NCBI RefSeq assembly: GCF_000017205.1
Contig: NC_009656.1
Span: 5,026,001-5,090,000 of the forward strand
DNA: 64,000 nt
Source: Pseudomonas paraeruginosa PA7
GTDB lineage: Bacteria; Pseudomonadota; Gammaproteobacteria; Pseudomonadales; Pseudomonadaceae
Direction of reading: 5' to 3'
The position numbers and the translations under genes were made by a program. The notes below the pieces were generated by a model. That model saw only the letters and a program-made list of their open reading frames with translations. It did no database searches and was not told where the DNA came from. Numbering within the stretch: position 1 is the stretch's first letter; every line of letters starts with the position of its first letter. Positions 46,437-54,568 of the stretch are shown piece by piece.

Positions 46437-47222
46437 TCAGCCGGGCATGCGGTAGTCGTCGGGACCGAGCAGGTCGATGCCGCACTCCAGGTTCTCGATC
46501 CAGTAGAGGAAGGCGCTGATCATTTCCTTGCCGACGAAGGGGCGGCCGTGTTGCGGCACGATCATCTCCACATCCATGTCCCGGACCATCCGCGCCCACA
46601 GGCGGCAGATCTTGTTCGCCGCCATGTAGCGGCGATGGAAGCCGTCCATGTACTGGATGTGCGCGGCGAAGTCGGTCACCGGCGAGGCGTCGTCCACCAG
46701 CGAGGCGCCCATGTCGCCGGAGAAGAGAATCCTGCTCACCGGATCGTAGAGCTGGAAGTTGCCCACCGAGTGCAGGAAATGCGCGGGAATCGCCTTCAGC
46801 GAACAGTCGCCGAGGGAAATCGCCTGGCCGCGGTCGGGCAACGGGATGACCCGGTCGTAGGTGTTGATGCCATGGCTGACCGCCAGGTAGTTGGCCGTCA
46901 GGTGCGGCAGGAAGCGTGCCCAGAGCTTGGAGCAGATCACTCGCGCGCGGGTGTGCAGCAGCCATTTGTCGAGGGCGGCGATGATGTCCGGGTCCTGGTG
47001 CGAAGCGAAGATGTAGTCCAGTTCCTGCAGCGGGAAGCGCTTCGACAGCTCCAGCGAGAGCGGCGTATAGGTCAGGTCGCCGCCCGGGTCGAGCAGCAGG
47101 TACTGGCCGTTGTCGACGATGAGGAACTGGTTGGACTGGACGCCTTCGCCGCTGACGAGGTCATCGAAACACAGGCACTGGTGGCTGCCGTTGTCGAACA
47201 GCACGATCGGTTCGCGTCGCAT
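46437..47222 (-). CDS. Stand-alone diiron-type metallo-beta-lactamase-fold protein (ODP-like)
   Basis: 261 residues. The metal ligands follow the flavodiiron-protein pattern rather than the zinc hydrolase HxHxDH: His75-x-Asp77-x-Asp79 (SHQDPDI), His148 (AHFLHSVGN), Asp170 (LFSGDMGA) and His225 (VPQHGRP). There is no flavodoxin or rubredoxin domain, so it cannot be a classical FMN-dependent oxygen reductase by itself. Similar free-standing domains (ODP) bind oxygen at a diiron site and can serve as sensors. It has its own start and lies 68 bases from the upstream edge of the hydrolase gene. Function unproven; hydrolase activity is possible. Confidence 0.83.
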   Translation of the reverse strand: MRREPIVLFDNGSHQCLCFDDLVSGEGVQSNQFLIVDNGQYLLLDPGGDLTYTPLSLELSKRFPLQELDYIFASHQDPDIIAALDKWLLHTRARVICSKLWARFLPHLTANYLAVSHGINTYDRVIPLPDRGQAISLGDCSLKAIPAHFLHSVGNFQLYDPVSRILFSGDMGASLVDDASPVTDFAAHIQYMDGFHRRYMAANKICRLWARMVRDMDVEMIVPQHGRPFVGKEMISAFLYWIENLECGIDLLGPDDYRMPG

Positions 47223-47303
47223 GGTCGGTGGAATCTACTCTGTGCAGGCGCGAGGCATGCCTCGCCGGATGCTGCGCAGGGTAAGCGCCTGCGGCGCGGC
47301 GCC

Positions 47304-48200
47304 TCACTGACCTGGGTCAAGCCCGAGGGTGGTCAAGGCCTTTTCCAGGCGAACTTTGCGGGCCCCGTTGGCAATCGCCAGCAGGCCGCGGTCGCGCTGC
47401 CACAGCGCCTCCCAGGCCGAGGCGTTGGCGGCGAAGGCGGCGTCGAGGTCGGCTTCGAGCGCCCTGAACTGTTCGAACAGCCCGGCCAGCACCGCCTGGG
47501 TACCGACGCAGGCGACCGGGTGTCGCGCCACTTCGGCGCAACCACCGAGGACCCCGGCCAGGCGCAGCAGCAGCGGCGTCGGCCAGCCGCACTCGTGGCC
47601 GACGCCGTAAAGCCAGGCGCCGAGCGCGGCCAGCACGTGGACGTCTTCCAGCAGACGGAACGGCTTGACGTAGTCGTCCCAGCCATCGCCGGGCAGGCGC
47701 TCGCAATGGGCGCCGTCGAGCACCAGGCGGGAATGCGGCACGTCCGGCATCAGCGGCAGCGCCGGGAACGCCTCCAGGCGCGCCCCCGGCGCGCCGGCCA
47801 GGACCACCGTCATCGACAGTCGCGGCGGCTGCCCCGGCGCTTCGTCGCGGGCGGCCACCAGCCACCAGGCAGCACTGTCGCCAGCGGTGACGAAATCCTT
47901 TTGCCCATGCAGGACCAGCCCCTCCAGGCGGGTCTGCAGGTCTGCCGGGCGCACGCTGCGCTTCTCGGTGACGCACAGCGCGCCGAGGCCTTCCGGCGCC
48001 GCCGGCCAGAGCGCGCGCAGGGCCGCCTGGTAGCCGGCGAGGAAGGCCAGGCCCGGACTCGCGGCCAATCGTCCGCCGAGCACCGCGCGCTCCAGGCTGC
48101 CGAGGCCGTCGGCGCGCGCCAGGACGGCGGCGTGCCAGTCCTCCAGGGAACCTTCGGTGGGCAGGCGGTCGAGCGGGCCGAGCAAGGGTTGCCAGGACAT
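47304..48200 (-). CDS. Acyl-CoA-dehydrogenase-like protein (short, divergent)
   Basis: 298 residues, about 80 shorter than a normal acyl-CoA dehydrogenase. Recognisable segments are [48 protein letters not shown] (middle beta domain) and [19 protein letters not shown]. The C-terminal helical domain is reduced and I do not find the usual catalytic Glu, so it may be inactive or recruited to another role. The start [10 protein letters not shown] follows GGAG; 30 upstream codons in frame are discarded. It is divergent from olsB, so the 200-bp gap could co-regulate both. Confidence 0.72.
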   Translation of the reverse strand: MSWQPLLGPLDRLPTEGSLEDWHAAVLARADGLGSLERAVLGGRLAASPGLAFLAGYQAALRALWPAAPEGLGALCVTEKRSVRPADLQTRLEGLVLHGQKDFVTAGDSAAWWLVAARDEAPGQPPRLSMTVVLAGAPGARLEAFPALPLMPDVPHSRLVLDGAHCERLPGDGWDDYVKPFRLLEDVHVLAALGAWLYGVGHECGWPTPLLLRLAGVLGGCAEVARHPVACVGTQAVLAGLFEQFRALEADLDAAFAANASAWEALWQRDRGLLAIANGARKVRLEKALTTLGLDPGQ

Positions 48201-48305
48201 GGCGGACTCCAATCGAAGATGTCGAAACCGGCATCCTGCCGAGGCTGCCGGGGTGGAACAACGGCGCGTTACATCCGGCGACAATGTCATACAAGCATCA
48301 CGCCC

Positions 48306-48339
48306 CTGTCACAGGGGTGACACCGCGCCTTCCTAGCCT
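48306..48339 (+). promoter_or_regulatory. PhoB-box-like site and -10 of olsBA
   Basis: CTGTCAC-AGGG-GTGACAC at 48306-48323 fits the CTGTCAT-N4-CTGTCAT Pho box (6/7 and 4/7), and ends exactly 10 bp before a -10-like TAGCCT (48334-48339), the standard PhoB geometry. Further half-sites in 11-bp phase lie upstream (ATGTCAT at 48284 and GCATCAC at 48295). Ornithine-lipid synthesis is known to rise under phosphate limitation. Confidence 0.65.
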
Positions 48340-48400
48340 GAGCTTGCACAACAAAGCCGAGCGGCCGCAACCCGCGGCGCCGGCCCAAGGAGGCCCAGGC

Positions 48401-49156
48401 ATGACCCAGACCGCCATTCCCCGCGAACCCGTCGCCGGACGCCGCCTCAAGGCCGAGCGCCTGAACGGTGCCCGCGCCCTGCGCGAGGCCCAGGCCTTGC
48501 GTTACCGCGTATTCAGCGCCGAGTTCGACGCCAAGCTCGAAGGCGCCGAAGACGGTCTCGACCGCGACGACTACGACCGCCACTGCGCGCACATCGGCGT
48601 CCGTGACCTCGACAGCGGCGCCCTGGTGGCCACTACCCGGCTCCTCGACCATCGCGCCGCCGAGCGCCTCGGGCGCTTCTACAGCGAAGAGGAATTCCAC
48701 CTCTCCGGGCTCGACGCCCTGCACGGCCCGGTGCTGGAGATCGGCCGCACCTGCGTCGCCGCCGAATACCGCAACGGCGCTACCATCGCGGTACTCTGGG
48801 GCGAACTCGCCGAGGTCCTCAACGAGGGCGGCTACCGCTACCTGATGGGCTGCGCCAGCATTCCCATGCGCGACGGCGGGGTCCAGGCCAAGGCGGTGAT
48901 GCAGCGGCTGCGCGAACGCTACCTGTGCACCGATTACCTGCAGGCCGAGCCGAAGAACCCGCTGCCGCCGCTGGACGTCCCGGAAAACCTCACCGCCGAA
49001 CTGCCGCCGCTGCTCAAGGCCTACATGCGCCTGGGCGCGAAGATCTGCGGCGAGCCCTGCTGGGACCCGGACTTCCAGGTCGCCGACGTATTCATCCTGC
49101 TCAAGCGCGACGAACTCTGCCCACGCTACGCCCGCCACTTCAAGGCGGCGGTCTGA
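48401..49156 (+). CDS. olsB: Ornithine N-acyltransferase OlsB
   Basis: 251 residues, GNAT-fold (hemolysin-related) enzyme that attaches a 3-hydroxy fatty acid from ACP to ornithine, giving lyso-ornithine lipid. Conserved segments: [40 protein letters not shown] and [24 protein letters not shown]. The start [10 protein letters not shown] follows AAGGAGG with about 7-nt spacing; the frame is open 39 codons further up, across the Pho-box region. The stop overlaps the olsA start (TGATG). A PhoB-like box precedes it. Confidence 0.95.
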   Translation: MTQTAIPREPVAGRRLKAERLNGARALREAQALRYRVFSAEFDAKLEGAEDGLDRDDYDRHCAHIGVRDLDSGALVATTRLLDHRAAERLGRFYSEEEFHLSGLDALHGPVLEIGRTCVAAEYRNGATIAVLWGELAEVLNEGGYRYLMGCASIPMRDGGVQAKAVMQRLRERYLCTDYLQAEPKNPLPPLDVPENLTAELPPLLKAYMRLGAKICGEPCWDPDFQVADVFILLKRDELCPRYARHFKAAV

Positions 49157-49932
49157 TGGCGCGGCTGCGCCTGCTGCTGCGCAGCGCCCGCCTGCTCGGG
49201 CTGGTCGCGCTCGGATTGGGCCTGGCGAGCTGTGTCAGCCTGCGCGAGCGGCTCCCCGGGACCGACGTCACGCCGCTGCGCCAGCGCCTGACCCGCTGGT
49301 GGCTGGCGCGCCTGTGCGCGGCGCTGCCGTTCGATATCCGGGTCAGCGGCGAAGCGCCACGGCAACCGATGCTGTGGGTCGCCAACCATGTGTCCTGGAC
49401 CGATATTCCCCTGCTCGGCGCCCTGGCGCCGCTGACCTTCCTGTCCAAGGCCGAGGTTCGCGCCTGGCCGCTGGCCGGCTGGCTGGCGGAAAAGGCCGGA
49501 ACCCTGTTCATCCGCCGCGGCGCGGGCGACAGCCGGCTGATCAACCAGCGACTGGCCGAACAGTTGCACCGCGGGCGCAATCTGCTGATCTTCCCGGAAG
49601 GCACCACCACCAACGGCGAGAGCCTGCGCACCTTCCACGGACGCCTGATGGCCAGCGCCCTGGAGGCCGGCGTGGCGGTGCAGCCGGTGGCGATCAGCTA
49701 CCGCCGCGATGGCGTACCCGATGCGCTGGCGCCGTTCATCGGCGACGACGACCTGCTCAGCCACCTCGGCCGCCTGCTGCGCGGCGAGCGCGGCAGCGTG
49801 CACATCCAGCTGCTGGAACCTATCCCCAGCCAGGGCCTGGACCGCGCCGAACTGGCCCGCCAGGCCCAGCAGGCGGTGCGCCTGGCGCTGTTCGGCACTG
49901 CCGTCCCTGCGGAAACCCGGCGCGCCGCCTAG
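49156..49932 (+). CDS. olsA: Lyso-ornithine-lipid O-acyltransferase OlsA
   Basis: 258 residues, PlsC-like. It adds the second, ester-linked acyl chain to the OlsB product, completing the phosphorus-free ornithine lipid that replaces phospholipids in phosphate-starved cells. An N-terminal anchor helix precedes the motif NHVSWTDIPLLG (HX4D) and FPEGTTTNGESL. Coupled to olsB by TGATG. Its TAG stop overlaps the stop of the convergent Usp gene within a ctag palindrome, so no terminator separates them. Confidence 0.95.
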   Translation: MARLRLLLRSARLLGLVALGLGLASCVSLRERLPGTDVTPLRQRLTRWWLARLCAALPFDIRVSGEAPRQPMLWVANHVSWTDIPLLGALAPLTFLSKAEVRAWPLAGWLAEKAGTLFIRRGAGDSRLINQRLAEQLHRGRNLLIFPEGTTTNGESLRTFHGRLMASALEAGVAVQPVAISYRRDGVPDALAPFIGDDDLLSHLGRLLRGERGSVHIQLLEPIPSQGLDRAELARQAQQAVRLALFGTAVPAETRRAA

Positions 49933-50789
49933 TCGCGCTTGGGCGGCACCGCCAGCACGTCGCATGGCAGGTCGCCGAGGGCCGCCTCGGCCACGCTGCC
50001 GATCAGCGCGCGGCGGAAGCCGGTCAGGCCCTGGGTGCCGAGCACCGTCAACTGCGGGGCCTGGCGCCGCACCTCGGTCATGATCACGTTGATCGGCAAG
50101 CCTTCGCCTACGCGCAGCTGGATATCCTCGCGGCCCAGCCCCAGCCCGGCGACGTAATCGCGCAGCTCGACGTTGGCCTTGAGCTCCTCCTGGTCGACGT
50201 AATGCTCGACGCGGTCTTCCTTGATCCCCGAATAACGCATCATGCCCTTGGCGAACGGCTCGAAGGCATGCAACGCGGTAAGGCTGGCGGCGTCGAGGAA
50301 GCCGAGCTGGCCGGCCATCTGCACCGCGCGCGTGGAGGTCGGCGAGAAGTCCAGCGCCAGCAGCACCCGGCGGTACTCCTCTTCCGGCGCACCGGCCGCG
50401 CGCAACACCGGGATCTTCGCATTGCGTACCACCCGCTCCAGGGTGGTGCCGATGAACAGGTCGCGCAGCGGCGTGTGCCGGTGCGCCCCCATCACCAGCA
50501 GGTCGGCGCCGAGTTCCTCGGCCACCGCGTTGATCACCACCACCGGGTCGCCGACCCGCACGATCGCCCTGGAGTCGACCCCGAGGCGTTCCTTCAGGGC
50601 CTGCCCATTGACCTCCAGCAGGTTGGCGATGGCCAGCCGCTGTGGCGCGATCAGCACCGGTGGCTGGTCGTCGTCGAGCACATTCAGCACGGTCAGCTCG
50701 GCATTCCTCGCCTTGGCCAGTGCCGCGGCGCGCATGACCGCCAGCTCGGAACGCGTGGACAGGTCGGTCGCCACCAGGATTCGTTTCAT
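49929..50789 (-). CDS. Universal stress protein (tandem Usp domains)
   Basis: 286 residues with two Usp domains. The first begins [25 protein letters not shown] and contains [33 protein letters not shown]-type nucleotide-binding residues; the second contains [35 protein letters not shown] with the G-2x-G-9x-G loop. From memory this is PA4352, an Anr-controlled Usp needed for anaerobic survival. A perfect Anr-type palindrome lies upstream. Strong GGAGGTGG site before the ATG. Confidence 0.93.
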   Translation of the reverse strand: MKRILVATDLSTRSELAVMRAAALAKARNAELTVLNVLDDDQPPVLIAPQRLAIANLLEVNGQALKERLGVDSRAIVRVGDPVVVINAVAEELGADLLVMGAHRHTPLRDLFIGTTLERVVRNAKIPVLRAAGAPEEEYRRVLLALDFSPTSTRAVQMAGQLGFLDAASLTALHAFEPFAKGMMRYSGIKEDRVEHYVDQEELKANVELRDYVAGLGLGREDIQLRVGEGLPINVIMTEVRRQAPQLTVLGTQGLTGFRRALIGSVAEAALGDLPCDVLAVPPKRD

Positions 50790-50855
50790 CTTCCACCTCC
50801 ATTGGCAGAGCGTTGAACGTCGGCCTCATTGAACGATCGACGCGACCGTTGCCGG

Positions 50856-50869
50856 TTGATATGCATCAA
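50856..50869 (-). promoter_or_regulatory. Perfect Anr/Dnr box before the Usp gene
   Basis: TTGATATGCATCAA is a perfect match to TTGAT-N4-ATCAA. Centred at 50862.5, it is 41.5 bp from the start site (about 50821) predicted from a minus-strand -10-like TTCAAT at 50828-50833. ATG at 50789. Confidence 0.85.
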
Positions 50870-50939
50870 GCGGATGCTTCGGCCTGAAACAATTGACAGG
50901 TGATTCCGCCGACCGGGCCAATGGCCGCTGCGCCAGGGG

Positions 50940-51512
50940 TCAGCGCTGGCTCAGGGCGAAGGCCTGGAGCTGCGGGTAGAAGGCGCGGAAATCCGCGCTC
51001 AGGACGTCGTAGCGCTGGGCCAGTTCTTCCCAGGAGCCGTCCAGCAGGTGCGGTCGCGACAGCCTCCGCGACATGCCGCCCAGCACTTCGCGCAAGACCT
51101 CGAACTCGCGGTAGCTGCCCAGCCAGTCCTGGGCCGCCATCCGCGGCGCGATGCGCGCCAGGCGCTCCGGCAGCGGCGAGGCGGTGCGCAGGGTGCCGTA
51201 GACCCGCTCGACGAACTGCGGCAGCGGTTCGTCGGCGTAGTCGCTCCAGTCGCGCGCCAGGCAGTGGTCGAAGAACACGTCCAGCAGGACACCGGCGAAA
51301 CGCCGTCGCTCCGCCGGGAAGCGCCGCTTGGCCGCATGCACCAGCGGGTGGCTGTCGGTGAAGGCGTCGATGCGCCGGTGCAGCTGGATGGCCCGCTCGA
51401 TCTCGTCCGGCCATTGTCCCTGCAGGCGGCCCTTGACGAAGTCGCCGTACAGGCTGCCGAGCAGTTGGGCCGGCTGCGGGCCGCCGAGGTGGAGGTGCGC
51501 GAGGTAGTTCAT
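50940..51512 (-). CDS. acpH: ACP phosphodiesterase AcpH
   Basis: 190 residues, the usual AcpH size. It removes the 4'-phosphopantetheine arm from acyl carrier protein. The family pattern is complete: MNYLAHLHL, GDFVKGRL, HRRIDAFTDSHP, VLLDVFFDHCLARDW and LGGMSRRLSRP, HD-like metal ligands included. No strong ribosome-binding site precedes the ATG. The gene is monocistronic and divergent from pyeR. Confidence 0.9.
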   Translation of the reverse strand: MNYLAHLHLGGPQPAQLLGSLYGDFVKGRLQGQWPDEIERAIQLHRRIDAFTDSHPLVHAAKRRFPAERRRFAGVLLDVFFDHCLARDWSDYADEPLPQFVERVYGTLRTASPLPERLARIAPRMAAQDWLGSYREFEVLREVLGGMSRRLSRPHLLDGSWEELAQRYDVLSADFRAFYPQLQAFALSQR

Positions 51513-51570
51513 GCGGGCTAGCTTACCCCAGGGACGGAACGGTCGTTTCGATCATCGTCATCAGCCCTGT

Positions 51571-51625
51571 CGATAGCGACTATCGTCGCAATCGATCCCA
51601 ATATCGTCCCGCGTCGATATATAGT
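51571..51625 (+). promoter_or_regulatory. pyeR operator/promoter region with two dyads
   Basis: Two inverted repeats sharing the cgat core: cgatag-cga-ctatcg (51571-51585) and atatcg-N8-cgatat (51601-51620). The second abuts the -10-like TATAGT at 51620-51625. The arrangement suits autorepression by the ArsR-type PyeR. Confidence 0.6.
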
Positions 51626-51640
51626 TCGTTCCAACCCGAT

Positions 51641-51967
51641 ATGAACGGCCAACGGACCACCGCCATGCCACTGGACATCGACGAAATCATCAAGGCTCTC
51701 TCCCACCCGGTGCGACGCGACATGCTGCGCTGGCTGAAGGAGCCGGAGAAGTACTTCGTCGAACAGGACCATCCGTTCGAGATCGGCGTCTGCGCCGGCA
51801 AGTTCGACCAGCGTACCGGTCTCTCCCAGTCCACCGTGTCGGTGCACCTGGCCACCCTGCAACGCGCCGGCCTGGTGACCAGCCGCCGGGTCGGCCAGTG
51901 GAACTTCTTCAAGCGCAACGAGGAGACCATCCAGGCCTTCCTCGACCAACTCGGCGACGAGTTGTAA
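51641..51967 (+). CDS. pyeR: ArsR-family repressor PyeR
   Basis: 108 residues, winged-helix ArsR fold: IIKALSHPVRRDMLRWLKEP (helices 1-2), TGLSQSTVSVHLATLQRAGLVTSRRVGQWNFFKRNEET (recognition helix and wing). It lacks the ELCVCD metal-binding box of classical ArsR proteins; only one Cys (GVCAGKF) is present, in line with its description as a non-classical member. It is known to repress its own pyeR-pyeM-xenB operon and affect biofilm. The ATG at 51641 has no good ribosome-binding site; ATG 51665 (MPLDIDEI) is a credible alternative. Confidence 0.92.
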   Translation: MNGQRTTAMPLDIDEIIKALSHPVRRDMLRWLKEPEKYFVEQDHPFEIGVCAGKFDQRTGLSQSTVSVHLATLQRAGLVTSRRVGQWNFFKRNEETIQAFLDQLGDEL

Positions 51968-52015
51968 GCAGCACTCGCTTCCACCCCACTACTTCGCTGT
52001 CCAGGAGCTCGACCG

Positions 52016-53182
52016 ATGCCGGCGTCCCTTCTCGTCCTCGCTTTGTCCGCCTTTGCCATCGGTACCACCGAATTCGTCATCATGGGCCTGCTGCCGCAGG
52101 TCGCCGGCGACCTGCGGGTCTCCATTCCCAGCGCCGGCTGGCTGATCAGCGGCTACGCCTTCGCCGTGGCCTTCGGCGCCCCGCTGATGGCCATGGCCAC
52201 CGCCCGCCTGGAGCGCAAGAAAGCGCTGCTGGCGCTGATGGGCATCTTCATCGTCGGCAACCTGCTCTGTGCGGTGGCCGCCAACTACGGCCTGCTGATG
52301 CTGGCGCGGATCGTCACCGCGCTCTGCCATGGCGCCTTCTTCGGCATCGGCTCGGTGGTCGCCGCTGGCCTGGTGGCGCCGAACCGCCGCGCCTCCGCCG
52401 TGGCCCTGATGTTCACCGGCCTGACCCTGGCCAACGTGCTCGGCGTACCGCTGGGCACCGCGCTCGGCCAGGAAGCCGGCTGGCGCGCGACCTTCTGGGT
52501 GGTGACCCTGATCGGCGTGGTTGCCTTCGTCGGCCTGGCCAGGGTGCTGCCGAACGACCGCGAGGAAGAGAAGGTCGACCTGCGCCAGGAAATGTCCGCG
52601 CTGAAGAACCCGTCGCTGTGGCTGGCCCTGGGCACCACCGTGCTGTTCGCCGCCTCGATGTTCGCCCTGTTCACTTACGTCGCGCCGCTGCTCGGCGAAG
52701 TCACCGGGGTCAGCCCGCGCGGCGTGACCTGGACCCTGCTGCTGATCGGCGTCGGCCTGACCGTCGGCAACGTGATCGGCGGCCGCCTCGCCGACTGGCG
52801 CCTGGGCACCACCATGGCCGCGGTGTTCGCCGCCATGGCGCTGGTCTCGGCGCTGTTCAGCTGGACCAGCCAGGCCGTGCTGCCGGCGGAAATCACCCTG
52901 TTCTTCTGGGCCGCCGCCGCCTTCGCCGCGGTGCCCGCGCTGCAGGTCAACGTGGTGCGCGTCGGGCATGCCGCGCCGAACCTGGTGGCGACCCTGAACA
53001 TCGGCGCCTTCAACGTCGGCAACGCACTCGGCGCCTGGGTCGGCGGCAGCGTCATCGACCACGGCCTGGGCCTGACCCGCGTGCCGCTGGCCGCCGCCGC
53101 GCTGGCCGCGCTGGCGCTGCTGGCCACCCTCATCGGCTTTTCCGGAAACGGCCGCGCCCAGGCGCAGCCGGTCCTCGATTGA
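52016..53182 (+). CDS. pyeM: MFS transporter PyeM (DHA1 type)
   Basis: 388 residues, twelve helices, drug:H+ antiporter-1 family. The first helix FAIGTTEFVIMGLLPQVAGDLRVSIPSAG and the loop MATARLERKKALLALMGIF are typical of the AraJ/NepI-like group. It lies 48 bases after pyeR with AGGAG before the ATG, and 35 bases before xenB, so it belongs to the PyeR-controlled operon. It presumably exports an electrophilic or quinone-type compound; substrate unknown. Confidence 0.92.
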   Translation: MPASLLVLALSAFAIGTTEFVIMGLLPQVAGDLRVSIPSAGWLISGYAFAVAFGAPLMAMATARLERKKALLALMGIFIVGNLLCAVAANYGLLMLARIVTALCHGAFFGIGSVVAAGLVAPNRRASAVALMFTGLTLANVLGVPLGTALGQEAGWRATFWVVTLIGVVAFVGLARVLPNDREEEKVDLRQEMSALKNPSLWLALGTTVLFAASMFALFTYVAPLLGEVTGVSPRGVTWTLLLIGVGLTVGNVIGGRLADWRLGTTMAAVFAAMALVSALFSWTSQAVLPAEITLFFWAAAAFAAVPALQVNVVRVGHAAPNLVATLNIGAFNVGNALGAWVGGSVIDHGLGLTRVPLAAAALAALALLATLIGFSGNGRAQAQPVLD

Positions 53183-53217
53183 TCCCTGTCCGTCTATTCC
53201 CTAGTGGAGGATGTTCC

Positions 53218-54270
53218 ATGGCTACTCTGTTCGATCCCATCGTGCTCGGCGACCTCGAGCTGCCCAACCGCATCGTCATGGCGCCGCTGACCCGCTGCCG
53301 CGCCGATGAAGGCCGCGTGCCCAACGCCCTGATGGCCGAGTACTACGCCCAGCGCGCCGAGGCCGGCCTGATCCTCAGCGAGGCCACCGCGGTCACGCCG
53401 ATGGGCGTAGGCTATCCCGACACCCCCGGCATCTGGTCCGATGACCAGGTCCGTGGCTGGAGCAACGTGACCAAGGCGGTGCACGCCGCCGGCGGGCGCA
53501 TCTTCCTGCAACTCTGGCACGTCGGGCGGATTTCCGACCCGCTCTACCTGAACGGCGAGCTGCCAGTGGCGCCGAGCGCCATCGCCGCCGAGGGGCATGT
53601 CAGCCTGGTGCGTCCGAAGCGTCCCTTCGTCACCCCGCGCGCGCTGGACACCGAGGAGATCGCCGACATCGTCGAGGCCTACCGCCAGGGCGCCGAACGG
53701 GCCAAGGCCGCCGGCTTCGACGGCGTGGAGATCCACGGCGCCAACGGCTACCTGCTCGACCAGTTCCTCCAGGACAGCACCAACCAGCGCACCGACCGCT
53801 ACGGCGGCTCCATCGAGAACCGCGCACGCCTGCTGCTGGAAGTCACCGACGCGGCGATCTCCGTATGGGGCGCCCAGCGCGTCGGCGTACACCTGGCGCC
53901 GCGTGCCGACTCCCACGACATGGGCGATTCCAACCGCCTGGAAACCTTCAGCCATGTCGCCCGCGAGCTGGGCAAGCGCGGCATCGCCTTCATCTGCGCC
54001 CGCGAAGCGCAGGCCGACGACAGCATCGGCGTGGCCCTGAAGGAAGCCTTCGGCGGTCCCTACATCGCCAACGAGAAATTCACCCGCGACAGCGCCAACG
54101 CCATCCTGGCCAGGGGCGACGCCGATGCGGTGGCCTTCGGTATTCCCTTCATCGCCAACCCGGACCTGGTCAAGCGCCTGCGCAACGGCGCCGAGCTGAA
54201 CCCGCCGCGCCCGGAGACCTTCTACACCGGTGGCACCGAAGGCTACCTGGACTACCCGACCCTGGACTGA
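53218..54270 (+). CDS. xenB: Old Yellow Enzyme-family reductase XenB
   Basis: 350 residues, FMN-dependent ene-reductase with a TIM barrel; reduces alpha,beta-unsaturated carbonyls and nitro compounds such as nitroglycerin or TNT. Conserved parts: NRIVMAPLTRCRADEG, FLQLWHVGRISDP, the catalytic segment DGVEIHGANGYLLDQFLQD, NQRTDRYGGS and AFGIPFIANPDL. The start MATLFDPIVLG follows GTGGAGG. Last gene of the pyeR operon, ending at a strong bidirectional terminator. Confidence 0.95.
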   Translation: MATLFDPIVLGDLELPNRIVMAPLTRCRADEGRVPNALMAEYYAQRAEAGLILSEATAVTPMGVGYPDTPGIWSDDQVRGWSNVTKAVHAAGGRIFLQLWHVGRISDPLYLNGELPVAPSAIAAEGHVSLVRPKRPFVTPRALDTEEIADIVEAYRQGAERAKAAGFDGVEIHGANGYLLDQFLQDSTNQRTDRYGGSIENRARLLLEVTDAAISVWGAQRVGVHLAPRADSHDMGDSNRLETFSHVARELGKRGIAFICAREAQADDSIGVALKEAFGGPYIANEKFTRDSANAILARGDADAVAFGIPFIANPDLVKRLRNGAELNPPRPETFYTGGTEGYLDYPTLD

Positions 54271-54284
54271 TCGCACCACCCAGG

Positions 54285-54318
54285 AAAAAGCCCGTCACGC
54301 TTGCCGTGGCGGGCTTTT
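54285..54318. terminator. Bidirectional terminator, xenB / feoC
   Basis: Stem aaaaagcccgtcacg paired with cgtggcgggctttttt, short loop, T6 on the plus side and A5 on the other. It lies between the convergent xenB and feoC genes. Confidence 0.9.
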
Positions 54319-54325
54319 TTCGCAT

Positions 54326-54568
54326 CTAGCGGCGACGGAACCGCGGCTCCGGCTCCGCGCAAGGATCGCGCTGGGCGCAGCCCTTGCAGCCACCGCCGCA
54401 ACCGCCCGAGCCTTGCGCAGCCACCCGCTCGACCTTGCCGAGAGCGATCAGCCGCTCCAGGATCGCCTCCACCAGCGCCGGCGGCGCGTCCACCTGGCGG
54501 CTGAGCTGTTTCAGCCCGCGCGCCTGGCCGTCTTCCAGGGCGGCGCGGATCTGCATGAGTGTCGCCAT
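54326..54568 (-). CDS. feoC: FeoC
   Basis: 80 residues, small winged-helix partner of FeoB. The helical core MATLMQIRAALEDGQARGLKQLSRQVDAPPALVEAILERLIALGKVERV is followed by the four-Cys loop CGGGCKGCAQRDPC, a proposed Fe-S site. Two ATGs exist; 54568 is chosen because GGGAGG lies 9 nt before it and its ATG overlaps the feoB stop as TGATG, whereas the ATG at 54577 directly abuts the Shine-Dalgarno sequence. Confidence 0.88.
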   Translation of the reverse strand: MATLMQIRAALEDGQARGLKQLSRQVDAPPALVEAILERLIALGKVERVAAQGSGGCGGGCKGCAQRDPCAEPEPRFRRR

